Shown here one piece after another: positions 1 to 10,576 of a stretch of DNA of 64,000 nucleotides; the stretch's first letter is position 1, and each line of letters opens with the position of its first letter. Source of the DNA: Fulvivirga maritima (GTDB taxonomy: Bacteria; Bacteroidota; Bacteroidia; Cytophagales; Cyclobacteriaceae); assembly GCF_021389955.1 (NCBI RefSeq), contig NZ_CP089980.1:2227001-2291000 (forward strand). The letters are read 5' to 3'. The notes beneath the pieces were generated by a model. The model ran no database searches and was not told the DNA's origin. It saw nothing but the letters and a program-made list of their open reading frames with translations. A program made the position numbers and the translations under genes.

Positions 1-1042
1 TTTCTTCACCTGTCACAGTCATAAATAGCATGCTTCTGCGTGGGCCGTTTCCATCTTCCTTAGCTTTTGCAAAGGCTTCTGATATTTCTAATACGGCAGA
101 GGTTCCTGAGCCGTCATCATCAGCACCATTATAAACTTGTCCATTTTTAATTCCTTCATGGTCATAGTGAGCAGTTACTACTATAAGCTCCTCTTTTTTG
201 TCAGAACCTTCTAAATAGCCTAATACATTTTCAGATCCTACAGTCTTTACTTTTTGTTCGGTTTGATATTTAATAGAGCTGCCTTTGATCTTCTTTAATG
301 ACTTTTTGCCACTTTCATCAGCAGCAGCTTTTAACTTTTCTACTGATGTGTTGAAGATCTCAGCTGCTGTAGATGGAGATACCAGAAATACGCCGTCAGC
401 ACTGCCAGAAGCAATAGATGGTTTTTCTAATGATAATCTTCCTCCTGATAAATATCTTTTAAATCTGTTAGTAGTATTTTTAAAATCCTCATCAGTAGCA
501 TCTGTTACAGCAAAAAGGATGGATACATTCGCTTTTTCAGCATTTTGCATCACTTTAGGGTCTCTTAGGTTATTTACAAATATCAGAGCCGCTTTGCCTT
601 CTGCTTTTACCTGGTTAAAGTCTTCTTCAGAGCCACTTCCGGCAAATACAATATCAGAGGTTAAAACGCTATTTGTGCTAGACGTACCATAGTAGATTAT
701 ATCTTCAAAGTTCTTTTTCTTTTTACCGTCCACTTCTATGAAAATATCTCCTGGTACTATAGAGTATAGCTCTACCGGCTGTAGATAGCTTTTTCTGTCT
801 CCATTTTTTACGGGAGCAGTTAACCCTAAAGATTCAAAATGTGCACTAATGAAAGCCGCAGCCATTTTTTGTCCTCTTGTGCCGGTTTCTCTTCCTTCTA
901 GCGCATCCGAAGCTAAAATAGAAAGATCTTCGTGTAAATCTTCCTTGGTTATGGTAGATGCATATTTCTCAGCGGTTTTATCCTGAGCATATAAGCTGCC
1001 GGTAAGGACAAACGCTATCAAAAATAATTTAAGCTTTCGCAT
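1..1042 (-). CDS. M28 family zinc aminopeptidase, partial (3' end outside window)
   Basis: Minus-strand gene starting at ATG 1042 and still open at base 1. The N-terminus MRKLKLFLIAFVLTGSLYAQ is a signal peptide, so the product is exported. The mature part opens with a typical M28 leader (TITKEDLHEDLSILASDALEGRETG). A PA-like insert region follows. The first zinc ligands are at THYDH-like VVTAHYDHEG and in YNGADDDGSGT, and the catalytic Glu pair appears in the last visible residues (TVTGEE), where the window ends. Members of this family are secreted metallo-aminopeptidases acting on peptides. It is divergent from gcvP. Family call is firm; substrate unknown. Confidence 0.85.
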   Translation of the reverse strand, partial: MRKLKLFLIAFVLTGSLYAQDKTAEKYASTITKEDLHEDLSILASDALEGRETGTRGQKMAAAFISAHFESLGLTAPVKNGDRKSYLQPVELYSIVPGDIFIEVDGKKKKNFEDIIYYGTSSTNSVLTSDIVFAGSGSEEDFNQVKAEGKAALIFVNNLRDPKVMQNAEKANVSILFAVTDATDEDFKNTTNRFKRYLSGGRLSLEKPSIASGSADGVFLVSPSTAAEIFNTSVEKLKAAADESGKKSLKKIKGSSIKYQTEQKVKTVGSENVLGYLEGSDKKEELIVVTAHYDHEGIKNGQVYNGADDDGSGTSAVLEISEAFAKAKEDGNGPRRSMLFMTVTGEE

Positions 1043-1175
1043 ATGTAATAAGCTGATTTTTAGAAATGTTTATTTTCAAAAATAAAAAAAAATATACCCT
1101 TGTGTCTTTAATTTCTGATGAATTGTTACAAACGGCAAATTCACCGTTTAATAATCGTCCTTATAAGTTTTTGCT

Positions 1176-1209
1176 GTTGCTTATTTCTGATAAAGAAATA
1201 CTAACTTTG
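1176..1209 (+). promoter_or_regulatory. Candidate Bacteroidota promoter for gcvP
   Basis: A -7 element TAACTTTG (1202-1209) matches TAnnTTTG, with a TTG (1177-1179) 22 nt upstream. Transcription would begin near 1213-1216. This puts the ATG at 1220 almost at the transcript start and favours the ATG at 1265 as the real gcvP start. Inference from motif only. Confidence 0.5.
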
Positions 1210-1264
1210 CATTTTCATTTTGGCGGGCAAAATGGAAGTGTTTTTACAAGAACTTACTTCACTA

Positions 1265-4144
1265 ATGAAACTTGAAATTAACAACCTGGAAAGATTCGAA
1301 ACGAGGCACATTGGACCCGACGAGGACCAAATTAAGGAGATGCTGGGCTTAATAAAGGCCGCATCATTGGAAGAACTAATTGACCAGACTATTCCTCAGG
1401 CTATAAGGCTAAAGGAGGAGGTAAATCTGCCTTTGGCAAAGACTGAGTATAAATTTTTAAATGATTTCAAGACCCTTGCCAGCAAGAATAAGATATACAA
1501 GTCTTATATAGGAGCAGGATACTACAACACGTTTGTTCCTCCTGTTATATTAAGAAATATACTTGAAAACCCGGGTTGGTATACTGCCTATACTCCTTAT
1601 CAGGCAGAAATAGCTCAGGGCAGACTGGAAGCTTTAGTCAACTTTCAGACTATGATTATAGACCTTACAGGTATGGAGATAGCTAATGCTTCTCTGCTTG
1701 ATGAAGGTACTGCTGCCGCTGAAGCCGTGGCCATGTTAGCAGGAGCAAGAAAAGGAAGCAAGAAAAAAGCTTCTAAGTTTTTTGTTGATCAAAATGTGTT
1801 CCCTCAGACTATCAGCGTAATGAAAAACAGAGCGTTGCCTGTAGGTATAGAGTTGGTAGTGGGTGATGTAAATACTGTAGACCTTACTGATCCTGAATTA
1901 TATGGTGTTTTGGTTCAAAACCCTGATAATAACGGCCAAGTGCATGACTATTCTTCATTTATAGCTTCCGCTAAAGAAAATGACGTATTCACTGCCATAG
2001 CAGCAGATTTGATGAGCCTTCTGTTAATGAAGTCTCCAGGAGAGATGGGAGCTGATGTGGTAGTAGGTACCAGTCAACGTTTTGGTGTGCCTATGGGATA
2101 TGGTGGACCACATGCCGCTTATTTTGCTACAAAAGACAGTTATAAGAGACAAATACCAGGAAGAATAATAGGTGCTTCGGTTGATAGTGAAGGAAATTCT
2201 GGCTACAGAATGGCACTTCAAACTCGTGAGCAACATATTAGAAGAGAGAAAGCTACTTCTAACATCTGTACTGCGCAGGTGCTATTGGCAGTAATGTCAG
2301 GTATGTATGCTGTTTATCATGGCCCTACGGGATTAAAGAAGATTGCAGAGCGTATTCACGGCCTTACTTTATTATTAGATAAAGGCCTTAAGTCTCTTGG
2401 CATAGAGCAATTAAATACTGGCTACTTTGACACCTTAAAAATTAAAGTGGATAATGTAGATGCTTTGAAGGCTGAGGCCTTGAAAAGAGAAATGAACTTC
2501 AGGTATTTCGAAGACCATGTAGGTATCTCTCTTGATGAGACTACCAGAATCGAGGATATTGAAGAAATTCTTTCTGTTTTTGCAGCTGCTAAAGCAGGCT
2601 CATTATCTTTTTCTGCTCAGTCAGAAAGTGAAAACTTGGAAATGAACTGGCCGCAAGAGCTCATCAGAACATCGGAATATTTAACTCATCCTATTTTTAA
2701 TACTCATCATTCAGAACATGAAATGACGAGATATATAAAAAGGCTTGAAAATAAAGACCTTTCATTAGTGCATTCTATGATTTCATTAGGCTCTTGTACT
2801 ATGAAACTGAATGGTACTACCGAAATGATTCCTATTACCTGGCCTGAGTTGGGTAATATTCACCCATTTGCTCCAGAAGATCAGGCGGAAGGATACCACG
2901 AAATGTTTAAAGATCTTAGTGATTGGTTATGTGCCATCACTGGTTTCTCGGCAGTATCACTACAACCAAACAGTGGAGCTCAAGGTGAGTATGCCGGTCT
3001 TATGGTGATCAGAGCTTATCATGAAAGCAGAGGTGATAGCAAGAGAAATGTGACTTTGATTCCTTCATCAGCTCATGGTACTAACCCTGCCAGTGCAGTG
3101 CTTGCTGGTATGAAGGTGGTTATTGTTAACTGTGATGATAAAGGAAATATTGATGTAAGTGACCTGAAGGCGAAAGCAGAGGAGCATAAAGATGAACTTT
3201 CTGCTTTGATAGTAACATATCCTTCAACTCATGGAGTGTTTGAAGAAGAAATCATGGAGATATGTGAGATTATCCATGAATATGGTGGTCAGGTGTATAT
3301 GGATGGTGCTAACATGAATGCTCAGGTAGGTCTTACTAGTCCTGCTAATATAGGAGCAGATGTATGTCACCTTAACCTACACAAAACTTTCTGCATACCT
3401 CATGGTGGAGGTGGCCCTGGTATGGGACCGATCGGCGTGGCTTCTCAGCTAGCCCCGTTCTTGCCAGGAAATCCTGTAGTAAAAACAGGAGGCGAGCAAG
3501 CCATTGATCCTGTATCAGCAGCTCCTTGGGGTAGTGCCAGTATTTTAGCCATTTCATATGCTTACATTGCCCTTATGGGAAGAGAAGGATTGAAAAATGC
3601 TACTCGCATGGCTATTCTCAATGCTAACTACATTAAAGAAAGATTATCTGGTCATTATCCGGTGTTATATACTGGTAAAAATGGCAGGTGTGCGCATGAG
3701 ATGATTATCGATTGCCGTGAGTTTAAGAAATGCGGCATCGAAGTGGAAGATATTGCTAAGCGATTGATGGATTACGGATTCCATTCGCCTACAGTGTCAT
3801 TCCCTGTGGCTGGTACTATGATGATTGAACCTACAGAAAGTGAGCCTAAAGAGGAGCTTGACAGATTCTGTGATGCACTTATCGAAATCAGAAAAGAGAT
3901 AAAAGAGGTAGAAGAAGAGGCGTGTGATAAAGATAATAACGTGCTGAAAAATGCTCCTCATATTGCTGCATTAGTTACTGCAGATGCTTGGGATAAGCCA
4001 TATAGCCGTGAAAAAGCTGCTTTTCCATTGGCATATATCAGAGATGCTAAATTCTGGCCTACAGTAGGTAGAGTAGATAATGCTTACGGGGATAGAAATC
4101 TAATGTGTAGTTGTTTGCCTATAGCGCATTACGCTGAAGATTGA
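1265..4144 (+). CDS. gcvP: Glycine dehydrogenase (aminomethyl-transferring), P protein
   Basis: P protein of the glycine cleavage system. It decarboxylates glycine with PLP and passes the aminomethyl group to the lipoyl H protein in the cytoplasm. It is a single fused alpha-beta chain of about 959 residues, the usual long form. The N-terminus has [10 protein letters not shown]. The glycine-rich loop and PLP lysine lie in [17 protein letters not shown]; counted from the 1265 start the lysine is residue 707, next to Lys706 of the E. coli enzyme. An in-frame ATG at 1220 would add 15 residues, but the predicted transcript start lies only a few bases upstream of it. gcvH and gcvT are not in the window, so the system is encoded dispersed, as is common in this phylum. 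A strong terminator follows. Confidence 0.96.
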   Translation: MKLEINNLERFETRHIGPDEDQIKEMLGLIKAASLEELIDQTIPQAIRLKEEVNLPLAKTEYKFLNDFKTLASKNKIYKSYIGAGYYNTFVPPVILRNILENPGWYTAYTPYQAEIAQGRLEALVNFQTMIIDLTGMEIANASLLDEGTAAAEAVAMLAGARKGSKKKASKFFVDQNVFPQTISVMKNRALPVGIELVVGDVNTVDLTDPELYGVLVQNPDNNGQVHDYSSFIASAKENDVFTAIAADLMSLLLMKSPGEMGADVVVGTSQRFGVPMGYGGPHAAYFATKDSYKRQIPGRIIGASVDSEGNSGYRMALQTREQHIRREKATSNICTAQVLLAVMSGMYAVYHGPTGLKKIAERIHGLTLLLDKGLKSLGIEQLNTGYFDTLKIKVDNVDALKAEALKREMNFRYFEDHVGISLDETTRIEDIEEILSVFAAAKAGSLSFSAQSESENLEMNWPQELIRTSEYLTHPIFNTHHSEHEMTRYIKRLENKDLSLVHSMISLGSCTMKLNGTTEMIPITWPELGNIHPFAPEDQAEGYHEMFKDLSDWLCAITGFSAVSLQPNSGAQGEYAGLMVIRAYHESRGDSKRNVTLIPSSAHGTNPASAVLAGMKVVIVNCDDKGNIDVSDLKAKAEEHKDELSALIVTYPSTHGVFEEEIMEICEIIHEYGGQVYMDGANMNAQVGLTSPANIGADVCHLNLHKTFCIPHGGGGPGMGPIGVASQLAPFLPGNPVVKTGGEQAIDPVSAAPWGSASILAISYAYIALMGREGLKNATRMAILNANYIKERLSGHYPVLYTGKNGRCAHEMIIDCREFKKCGIEVEDIAKRLMDYGFHSPTVSFPVAGTMMIEPTESEPKEELDRFCDALIEIRKEIKEVEEEACDKDNNVLKNAPHIAALVTADAWDKPYSREKAAFPLAYIRDAKFWPTVGRVDNAYGDRNLMCSCLPIAHYAED

Positions 4145-4176
4145 GCCAATAGTAATAAAATATTCAAGTAATAAGG

Positions 4177-4207
4177 AAAGCCCGTAGCTAGTAGTTACGG
4201 GCTTTTT
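4177..4207 (+). terminator. Rho-independent terminator after gcvP
   Basis: A 10-bp perfect stem AAAGCCCGTA/TACGGGCTTT (4177-4186 and 4196-4205) with a 9-nt loop, running into TTTTT. It lies 33 nt after the gcvP stop. Confidence 0.9.
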
Positions 4208-4221
4208 ATTTGGACTTGGCA

Positions 4222-4240
4222 GCTTGTTTTTTAAACAAGC
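4222..4240. repeat. Short inverted repeat upstream of the first M4 protease
   Basis: GCTTGTTT (4222-4229) and AAACAAGC (4233-4240) form a perfect 8-bp inverted repeat with a 3-nt centre. It has no U-run of terminator quality downstream and sits about 85 nt before the protease start. It could be an operator or an mRNA hairpin; function unknown. Confidence 0.35.
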
Positions 4241-4325
4241 ACAAACGAAAAAATTGAAGCAATATTTTATTTATATAATTTATTTTATAGATTGAGTTTA
4301 AATAGTTCAACCTAAAACAAAAATT

Positions 4326-7301
4326 ATGATTCAAATTTACCTCAGGCGAGGACTGGTCTCGCTATGTCTAATTTTCATGTCTTTTTCGGTTTTTTCTCAA
4401 GTAAAAGGACAAATTTCCAAATCAATCAAAGACAAAAAAAAGGGTTTCATCAAAGAGTTAGTATTTGATACTCAGCGGAAATCTGTCAGAACCAGTGAAG
4501 TTCAAAATGTATTTCGAAACCAATTAGGCCTTACAGAAGGTCATGAGCTACGTGTAGCACGGTCTATTAAAGATTCTGATGGGGCGGAACATATCAGGTA
4601 TCAACAATACTATAAGGGAATCAGAGTAGAAGATGGTAACTACATAGTTCATTCCAAAAATGGTGCTATTAAGTCAATGAATGGGGAGTATGCACCATTT
4701 GAGAAGATGGATATCACCGCTTCTATTTCAGGTTCAGTGGCTCTGAATAAGGCTATGCAGCATGTAGGTGCTAAGCGTTATTTGTGGGAAAAACCCGAAG
4801 AAGCCGGGCTTATTGATTATAAAAAGCCTAAAGGAGAATTGGTAATTATCAGAAACAGACTGGCCTACAAACTAGATGTTTATTCTGTAGAGCCCTTGTA
4901 CAGAGCAGATGTTTACATCGATGCAAAAACAGGAGAATTTATCTCTGAAAACAAGAAAATTCATCATGCAAATGTAGCAGCTACCGGAACCAGTTTGTAC
5001 AACGGATCGGTGTCATTTACAGCTGACAGTTATTCAGGTGGATATCGATTAAGACAAACAGTAGACGGAAGTGGTATTCAGACCTTTGACCTTAATAATG
5101 GTACGAATTATAACAATGCATCCGAAATAACAAGCAGTAGTACCAATTTCACAGGTAATGCTACAGGTGTTCAGGCTCACTGGGGGGCTGAGCAAACGTA
5201 TTCATATTTCTTTAATGAGCACGGTAGAAGCTCTTATAATGGAAATGGAGCATTGATTAGATCGTATGTGAGTTATTCTTCAGGTTACGTGAATGCATTC
5301 TGGGATGGTTCACGAATGACCTATGGAGATGGAGATGGTGTTAACTATGGCCCATTAGTTTCATTAGATATTTGTGGGCATGAGATTTCTCATGGTGTAA
5401 CTGAGTATTCTTCTAACCTTAATTATAGTTACGAATCAGGAGCGCTTAATGAATCTTTTTCAGACATATTTGGAGAGTCGATTGAGTATTATGCTTCAGG
5501 CTCTAATGATTGGTTGATGGGTGATGAAATTGGTGCCGGAGGAAGTGGTGGTGCCATTCGTTCTTTTAGTAACCCTAATTCTTTTGGCCAACCAGATACT
5601 TATCAGGGTTCTTACTGGGCTACAGGCTCTGCTGATAATGGAGGTGTGCATACCAATAGTGGAGTGCAGAATTATTGGTTCTATATCTTATCAGTAGGAG
5701 GTTCAGGAACAAATGATAATGGTGATAGCTATAATGTTACCGCCATAGGCATGGAAAAGGCAGCTCAAATTGCTTACAGAGTTAATAATGTTTATTTAAC
5801 CTCTACTTCTGGTTATGCAGAAGCTAGGTATTACGGTATTCAGGCCGCTGAAGATTTGTATGGTGCGGACTCACCTGAAGCTATTGCAACCCAAAATGCA
5901 TGGTATGCTGTAGGTATAGGATCAGAATATGGAGGTGGTACTCCTGATGAATGTGCAACTGGTACAGTAACTCTGACCTTAGTGTTAGATAATTACCCTG
6001 CAGAAACCAGCTGGACATTGGCCTCAGGCGGTTCTACTATCGCTTCGGGAGGTAATTATAGTTCTGCAGGATCTACCATTACTGAAACATTTACTTTAGC
6101 CGATGGTGACTATATTTTCACAATAAGTGATTCTTTTGGTGACGGTATTTGCTGCTCATATGGTAATGGAAGTTACACTTTAACAGACAATGGAAGTGGT
6201 TCTACTATTGCAAGTGGCGGAAGTTTTGGTTCTTCTGATTTTGTTGAGTTCTGTGTAGAAGAAGGAGATGGCGGAGGGGAGCCTGATACTGAAGCGCCTA
6301 CAACTCCAGGTAATCTTTCAGTGAGCAGTGTTACCGCAACTAGTGCTGTTTTAAGTTGGTCAGCATCAACTGATAATGTAGAGGTTGAAGGATATGAAGT
6401 TTCTGTTGGCGGGACTTTAGTAGGCACAACTACTTCTACTTCTTATAATTTAACAGGTCTGACTGCCTCTACTAGTTATTCTGTTACTGTGGTAGCATTT
6501 GATGAAGCTGAAAATACATCTACTGCCGCTGCTGCCAGTTTTACTACCAGTGGAACTCCTCCAGCTAGCTATTGTTCATCATCAGGTTCTAATAGCAGTT
6601 ATGAGTGGATTGATTTAGTGCAATTAGGATCGATTTCAAATTCTACCACAGCTGATGGTGGTTATGGAGATTATACTGCCCTGAGCACTGATCTAACTCC
6701 AGGCGATTCTTATACCATTAACTTTAGTGCCGGTTTTTCTAACTCTAGTTACACAGAATACTGGAGAGTTTGGATTGATTTTAACCATGATGGTGATTTT
6801 ACAGATTCAGGAGAACAACTTGTAAGCGGATCCTCCTCAAGTGCAGGAACATTATCAGGCACTTTTAGCGTGCCAGCATCAGTAATGCTCGGTACTACCA
6901 GAATGAGGGTAACTATGCGTTATGGAGGTACTCCTTCAAGTTGTGGCTCATTTACCTATGGAGAAGTAGAAGATTACACTGTAAACATTACTAATTCTAT
7001 AGCAGCCTTTGCCTCTTCTGATGTGGCGAGTATGGAAGCTGAAAGATTAGGAAATGAAGCACCTATGAAGTACTTTACAGTAGCTCCTAATCCGGTTAAA
7101 GATTTTGCTCGTGTTGCTATTTCAGCGGAAGGTCATGCGTATGATCTTCAACTTACTACGCTAAATGGTAGAGTGATTTCTAAAACGGAAGCTGTAGGTA
7201 GAGAGGTGAGTATAGATATGTCTCAATTACCACAGGGTATCTATATATTATCAATGAAAACAGAAAGAGAAGTCATCAATACAAAGATTATTAAAGAGTA
7301 A
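4326..7301 (+). CDS. M4 (thermolysin-like) secreted metalloprotease with FN3, GEVED and T9SS sorting domains
   Basis: Secreted zinc endopeptidase of 991 residues. Order of parts: signal peptide (about 1-25, ending VFSQ); FTP/PepSY-type inhibitory propeptide (about 45-205); M4 catalytic domain (about 215-540) with HEISH (His352, His356), third ligand Glu376 in GALNESFSD and the transition-state His near 442 (GGVHTNSG). A Cys-containing beta-sandwich follows (about 545-645; motif DSFGDGICCSYGNG), then a fibronectin type III domain (about 655-740), a GEVED domain (about 748-890, ending GEVEDYTVNI) and a C-terminal T9SS type A sorting domain (PNPVKDF to KIIKE). It should cross the outer membrane by type IX secretion and have its tail removed. 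It is followed 224 nt later by a same-architecture paralogue, pointing to tandem duplication. Substrate unknown. Confidence 0.95.
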   Translation: MIQIYLRRGLVSLCLIFMSFSVFSQVKGQISKSIKDKKKGFIKELVFDTQRKSVRTSEVQNVFRNQLGLTEGHELRVARSIKDSDGAEHIRYQQYYKGIRVEDGNYIVHSKNGAIKSMNGEYAPFEKMDITASISGSVALNKAMQHVGAKRYLWEKPEEAGLIDYKKPKGELVIIRNRLAYKLDVYSVEPLYRADVYIDAKTGEFISENKKIHHANVAATGTSLYNGSVSFTADSYSGGYRLRQTVDGSGIQTFDLNNGTNYNNASEITSSSTNFTGNATGVQAHWGAEQTYSYFFNEHGRSSYNGNGALIRSYVSYSSGYVNAFWDGSRMTYGDGDGVNYGPLVSLDICGHEISHGVTEYSSNLNYSYESGALNESFSDIFGESIEYYASGSNDWLMGDEIGAGGSGGAIRSFSNPNSFGQPDTYQGSYWATGSADNGGVHTNSGVQNYWFYILSVGGSGTNDNGDSYNVTAIGMEKAAQIAYRVNNVYLTSTSGYAEARYYGIQAAEDLYGADSPEAIATQNAWYAVGIGSEYGGGTPDECATGTVTLTLVLDNYPAETSWTLASGGSTIASGGNYSSAGSTITETFTLADGDYIFTISDSFGDGICCSYGNGSYTLTDNGSGSTIASGGSFGSSDFVEFCVEEGDGGGEPDTEAPTTPGNLSVSSVTATSAVLSWSASTDNVEVEGYEVSVGGTLVGTTTSTSYNLTGLTASTSYSVTVVAFDEAENTSTAAAASFTTSGTPPASYCSSSGSNSSYEWIDLVQLGSISNSTTADGGYGDYTALSTDLTPGDSYTINFSAGFSNSSYTEYWRVWIDFNHDGDFTDSGEQLVSGSSSSAGTLSGTFSVPASVMLGTTRMRVTMRYGGTPSSCGSFTYGEVEDYTVNITNSIAAFASSDVASMEAERLGNEAPMKYFTVAPNPVKDFARVAISAEGHAYDLQLTTLNGRVISKTEAVGREVSIDMSQLPQGIYILSMKTEREVINTKIIKE

Positions 7302-7378
7302 GAGTTTACTGTACTGGATAGTGGTACTTAAATCGGCGAGGGTTTAAGCTTCTATTTGGTGTCAGTATATAAGGTGAG

Positions 7379-7411
7379 GGCTGGATCATATTTATGATTC
7401 AGCCTTTTTTT
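7379..7411 (+). terminator. Rho-independent terminator between the two M4 proteases
   Basis: Stem GGCTGGATCATA/TATGATTCAGCC (7379-7390, 7393-7404, one G-U pair) followed by seven T. It implies that the two paralogues are transcribed separately. Confidence 0.85.
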
Positions 7412-7525
7412 GTTTTTTATTTGTAATAGAAACTCATTTAAAATGGCGATTTAACTGCCTGTGTAATAAAATATTAACAATTATGATTGCTATGAGTTTA
7501 ATTGGTGATTTAGTTGTAATTTTTA

Positions 7526-10500
7526 TTGAAGCTAATCTTATTTAAACCTCTGGCTATGAACAGTCATAATTACATATTCCTAATAGTGTTTATAGGGCTT
7601 ATATCTGTGTCTTCTCTTTCTTTTGGTCAGGGAAAAGGCCAAATATTGAAATCCACCAAAAGCAAAGAAAATGGGCGCTATACATATCTAAAATTTGATC
7701 AGAAAGAAGAAGCTGTAAGTGAATCGGAAGTTGATCGTATTTTTCGGGAGAGGTTGTTAGTTAATAAGCAAAATGAATTTAAAGCTATTAATTCTTATAA
7801 AGATTCTCGAGGGAAAGTACATACACGCTATCAACAATTCTACAAAGGTATACCGGTTGAAGATGCCGTTTATATGGTTCATGCTAAAGCTGGTAATATA
7901 GGCTCAATGAATGGAGACTATGAAAAGCTTGAAAACATCGATATAACTCCAGCTCTATCTGCTGAAGCGGCTTTTATGCAAGCGATAAATTTTGTGGGAG
8001 CAAAGCAATATTTATGGCAGCATACGGAGCAGAGTAAAGCTATTGGCTATAAGAAACCAAAAGGAGAATTAGTGATCCTGGAAGGTGTGCTGGCCTACAA
8101 GTTTGATATTTATTCCTATCAGCCTTTAGATAGAGCTTATGTTTTTGTGAATGCTAAGTCAGGTGAAGTGATGAAGAGGAAGGCTATCATACACCACGTA
8201 GAAGAAATAGGTACTGCGGCTACCAGGTACAGTGGGGAGCGAGCCATTAAAACGGAAAATTTTTCAGGAGGAGGTTATAGGCTGAGAGATTATAGCAGAG
8301 GAGAGGGAATAGAAACTTATGACATGCAAGGTGGAGCTGATTTTGATCTTGCCACCGATTTTGTAGATGATGATAATAACTGGACTGAAGCGGAATGGGA
8401 TAATAATGCTAAAGATAATGGTGCGCTAGACGCTCACTGGGCAGCAGAACAGACGTATGATTATTTTTTCAGTACGTTTAATAGAAATAGTTATGACAAT
8501 GATGGGACTGTTATTAAAAACTATGTTCATTTTAATTTGAAAGAACTAGGCTATTCTAGTAATAATAATGCCTTCTGGGATGGAAGCCGGGTCTTGTATG
8601 GCACAGGAGACCTGCCTTATACCGTACTGGATGTGGTAGCGCATGAGATAGGCCATGGCATTAATGATCATACTGCTGAGTTGAATTCTACAGGAGAAAC
8701 TGGCGCGCTTAATGAAGGCTTTAGTGATATCTGGGCGGCTTGTGTAGAGCATTATGCTGCTCCAGCAAAGCAAAATTGGGAATTGGGAGAAGACTTGGGA
8801 GCAGTTAGAAGATCATTAGCAGACCCTAAATCTACAGAACAGCCAGATACTTATAGAGGGCAAAATTGGGATTCAGGCTCATCAGATAATGGTGGTATTC
8901 ATACTAATTGTGGTGTTTTAGGTCATTGGTTCTATATTTTAGCTGAAGGAAAGACCGGCTCTAATGATAATGACAATAGTTATGATGTAAAGGGCATAGG
9001 GATAGAAAAAGCAGCAGAAATTGCATATCTGTTAGAAGTAGCCTATTTAACGCCTAATGCTGAATATATGGATGCCAGAAATTACGGCATTGAAGCGGCC
9101 AAGTCTTTATTTGGAGAAGATTCTGAAGAAGCAATAGCCACACAAGATGCTTGGTATGCGGTGGGCCTGGGAGTGGCTTACCCCGGAGATGAAGAAGTTG
9201 GTTGTGCTCAAGGAACGGTTACTTTAACCATAACAATGGATAATCATCCAGAAGAAATTAGCTGGACACTTAAGGATAGAGACGGTAATATCGTGGATTC
9301 TGAAGATGATTATGAATCATTAGAGCCAGGGGCTATAGTATCTGAAACGTTCACTTTAGAGGACGGAGAATATGACTTAATAATTAATGATGAGTATGGA
9401 GATGGTATTTGCTGTGGTTATGGCAATGGGAATTTCATAATAAGAGATGATTCTACAGGTATGGTGATCGGTAGCGGGGGTGAATTCGGATATTCTTCTG
9501 TTGTGGAATTTTGTGTGGGAGCAGGAGATGTGGATGTGTCGCCACCCAGCAGGCCTGGCTTGGTAATGATTAATGATATAACTCAAGTGAGTGCTCAAGT
9601 CCGATGGACCACAGCTACAGATAATGTGGGTGTTTCTGGTTACGAAGTGTACTTAAATGATGAATTGCAAGCATTTACTCCAGAAAAGAGCTATTTATTG
9701 AAAGACCTCCAATCAGGAACAAGCTACCAGGTAGCTATTAAAGCTAAAGATAAGGCTGGTAATATTTCTGAGCCTGGAATTCGCAATTTTTCTACTTTGG
9801 ATGAGATTAATTTTTATTGTAATGCTAGGGGCAATAATGTAAGCTATGAATGGATTGATCAGGTGCAGCTAGGTACTATAAATAATAAAACAGCAGCTGA
9901 TAATGGGTATGGTGATTTTACAGCGCAAACTACTAATTTAAGTAAAGGAGCAGTTTATACTATTTACTTCAGTGCAGGTCATAAGAGTGCAGCATTTAAT
10001 GAAGGTTGGGGCATTTGGATAGATTTCAATCAAAATGGAGATTTTACGGATGAGGGTGAGCAGATAGTAGAAGGTTCTTCATCAGCCAGTGGTGTATTAT
10101 CATCAGAATTTACGATTCCTGATTCTGTGATGACAGGAACTACCAGAATGCGAGTGGCTATGAAATATAATTCAGCGCCTCAACCTTGTGAAATTTTCGA
10201 GTTTGGTGAGGTGGAAGATTATAGCGTGAATATAACAGAATCCTTAGTCACCTTTACACCAGTAGGGATAGAAGCAGCGCAGACACTCGGTTATGAAAAA
10301 ACGAAGAAAATAGTCACCCTTTCGCCTAACCCTGTCAAGGATAGGCTACAAGTTGAAGTTCCTGATCAGCTGCAGGTGTTAGATATTAAACTCACCACTT
10401 TAGATGGTAGAGAAGTGAGAAATGCAGAAATAAGCAGAGAAGGTAGAGAAATTAATATGTCTGCCATGTCTCAGGGAATTTATATAATAACTGTTCAAAC

Positions 10501-10540
10501 CGAACGAGATAAGGTGGTGGAGAAGGTTATTAAAGAGTAG
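7526..10540 (+). CDS. Second M4 (thermolysin-like) secreted metalloprotease, T9SS substrate, tandem paralogue
   Basis: Same domain order as the preceding gene: signal peptide, propeptide, M4 domain, Cys-containing beta-sandwich (EYGDGICCGYGNG), fibronectin type III, GEVED (ends GEVEDYSVNI) and T9SS type A sorting tail (LSPNPVKDR to EKVIKE). Catalytic residues counted from ATG 7526: HEIGH (His373, His377) and Glu397 in GALNEGFSD, so it should be active. An alternative start at 7556 (MNSHNYIF) gives a more compact signal peptide and is at least as likely. It carries a longer acidic insert (about residues 270-295, rich in D, N and W) than its neighbour, a region that could change specificity. 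It converges with the minus-strand lipoprotein at 10577. Confidence 0.94.
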   Translation: MKLILFKPLAMNSHNYIFLIVFIGLISVSSLSFGQGKGQILKSTKSKENGRYTYLKFDQKEEAVSESEVDRIFRERLLVNKQNEFKAINSYKDSRGKVHTRYQQFYKGIPVEDAVYMVHAKAGNIGSMNGDYEKLENIDITPALSAEAAFMQAINFVGAKQYLWQHTEQSKAIGYKKPKGELVILEGVLAYKFDIYSYQPLDRAYVFVNAKSGEVMKRKAIIHHVEEIGTAATRYSGERAIKTENFSGGGYRLRDYSRGEGIETYDMQGGADFDLATDFVDDDNNWTEAEWDNNAKDNGALDAHWAAEQTYDYFFSTFNRNSYDNDGTVIKNYVHFNLKELGYSSNNNAFWDGSRVLYGTGDLPYTVLDVVAHEIGHGINDHTAELNSTGETGALNEGFSDIWAACVEHYAAPAKQNWELGEDLGAVRRSLADPKSTEQPDTYRGQNWDSGSSDNGGIHTNCGVLGHWFYILAEGKTGSNDNDNSYDVKGIGIEKAAEIAYLLEVAYLTPNAEYMDARNYGIEAAKSLFGEDSEEAIATQDAWYAVGLGVAYPGDEEVGCAQGTVTLTITMDNHPEEISWTLKDRDGNIVDSEDDYESLEPGAIVSETFTLEDGEYDLIINDEYGDGICCGYGNGNFIIRDDSTGMVIGSGGEFGYSSVVEFCVGAGDVDVSPPSRPGLVMINDITQVSAQVRWTTATDNVGVSGYEVYLNDELQAFTPEKSYLLKDLQSGTSYQVAIKAKDKAGNISEPGIRNFSTLDEINFYCNARGNNVSYEWIDQVQLGTINNKTAADNGYGDFTAQTTNLSKGAVYTIYFSAGHKSAAFNEGWGIWIDFNQNGDFTDEGEQIVEGSSSASGVLSSEFTIPDSVMTGTTRMRVAMKYNSAPQPCEIFEFGEVEDYSVNITESLVTFTPVGIEAAQTLGYEKTKKIVTLSPNPVKDRLQVEVPDQLQVLDIKLTTLDGREVRNAEISREGREINMSAMSQGIYIITVQTERDKVVEKVIKE

Positions 10541-10576
10541 TTTAAATGATTACACTTCTAACATTTATTTAAGTAA

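Noticed and set aside
1066-1275. Open frame before gcvP
   Set aside because: It overlaps the gcvP promoter and start region, shows no recognisable protein pattern, and runs out of the gcvP frame.
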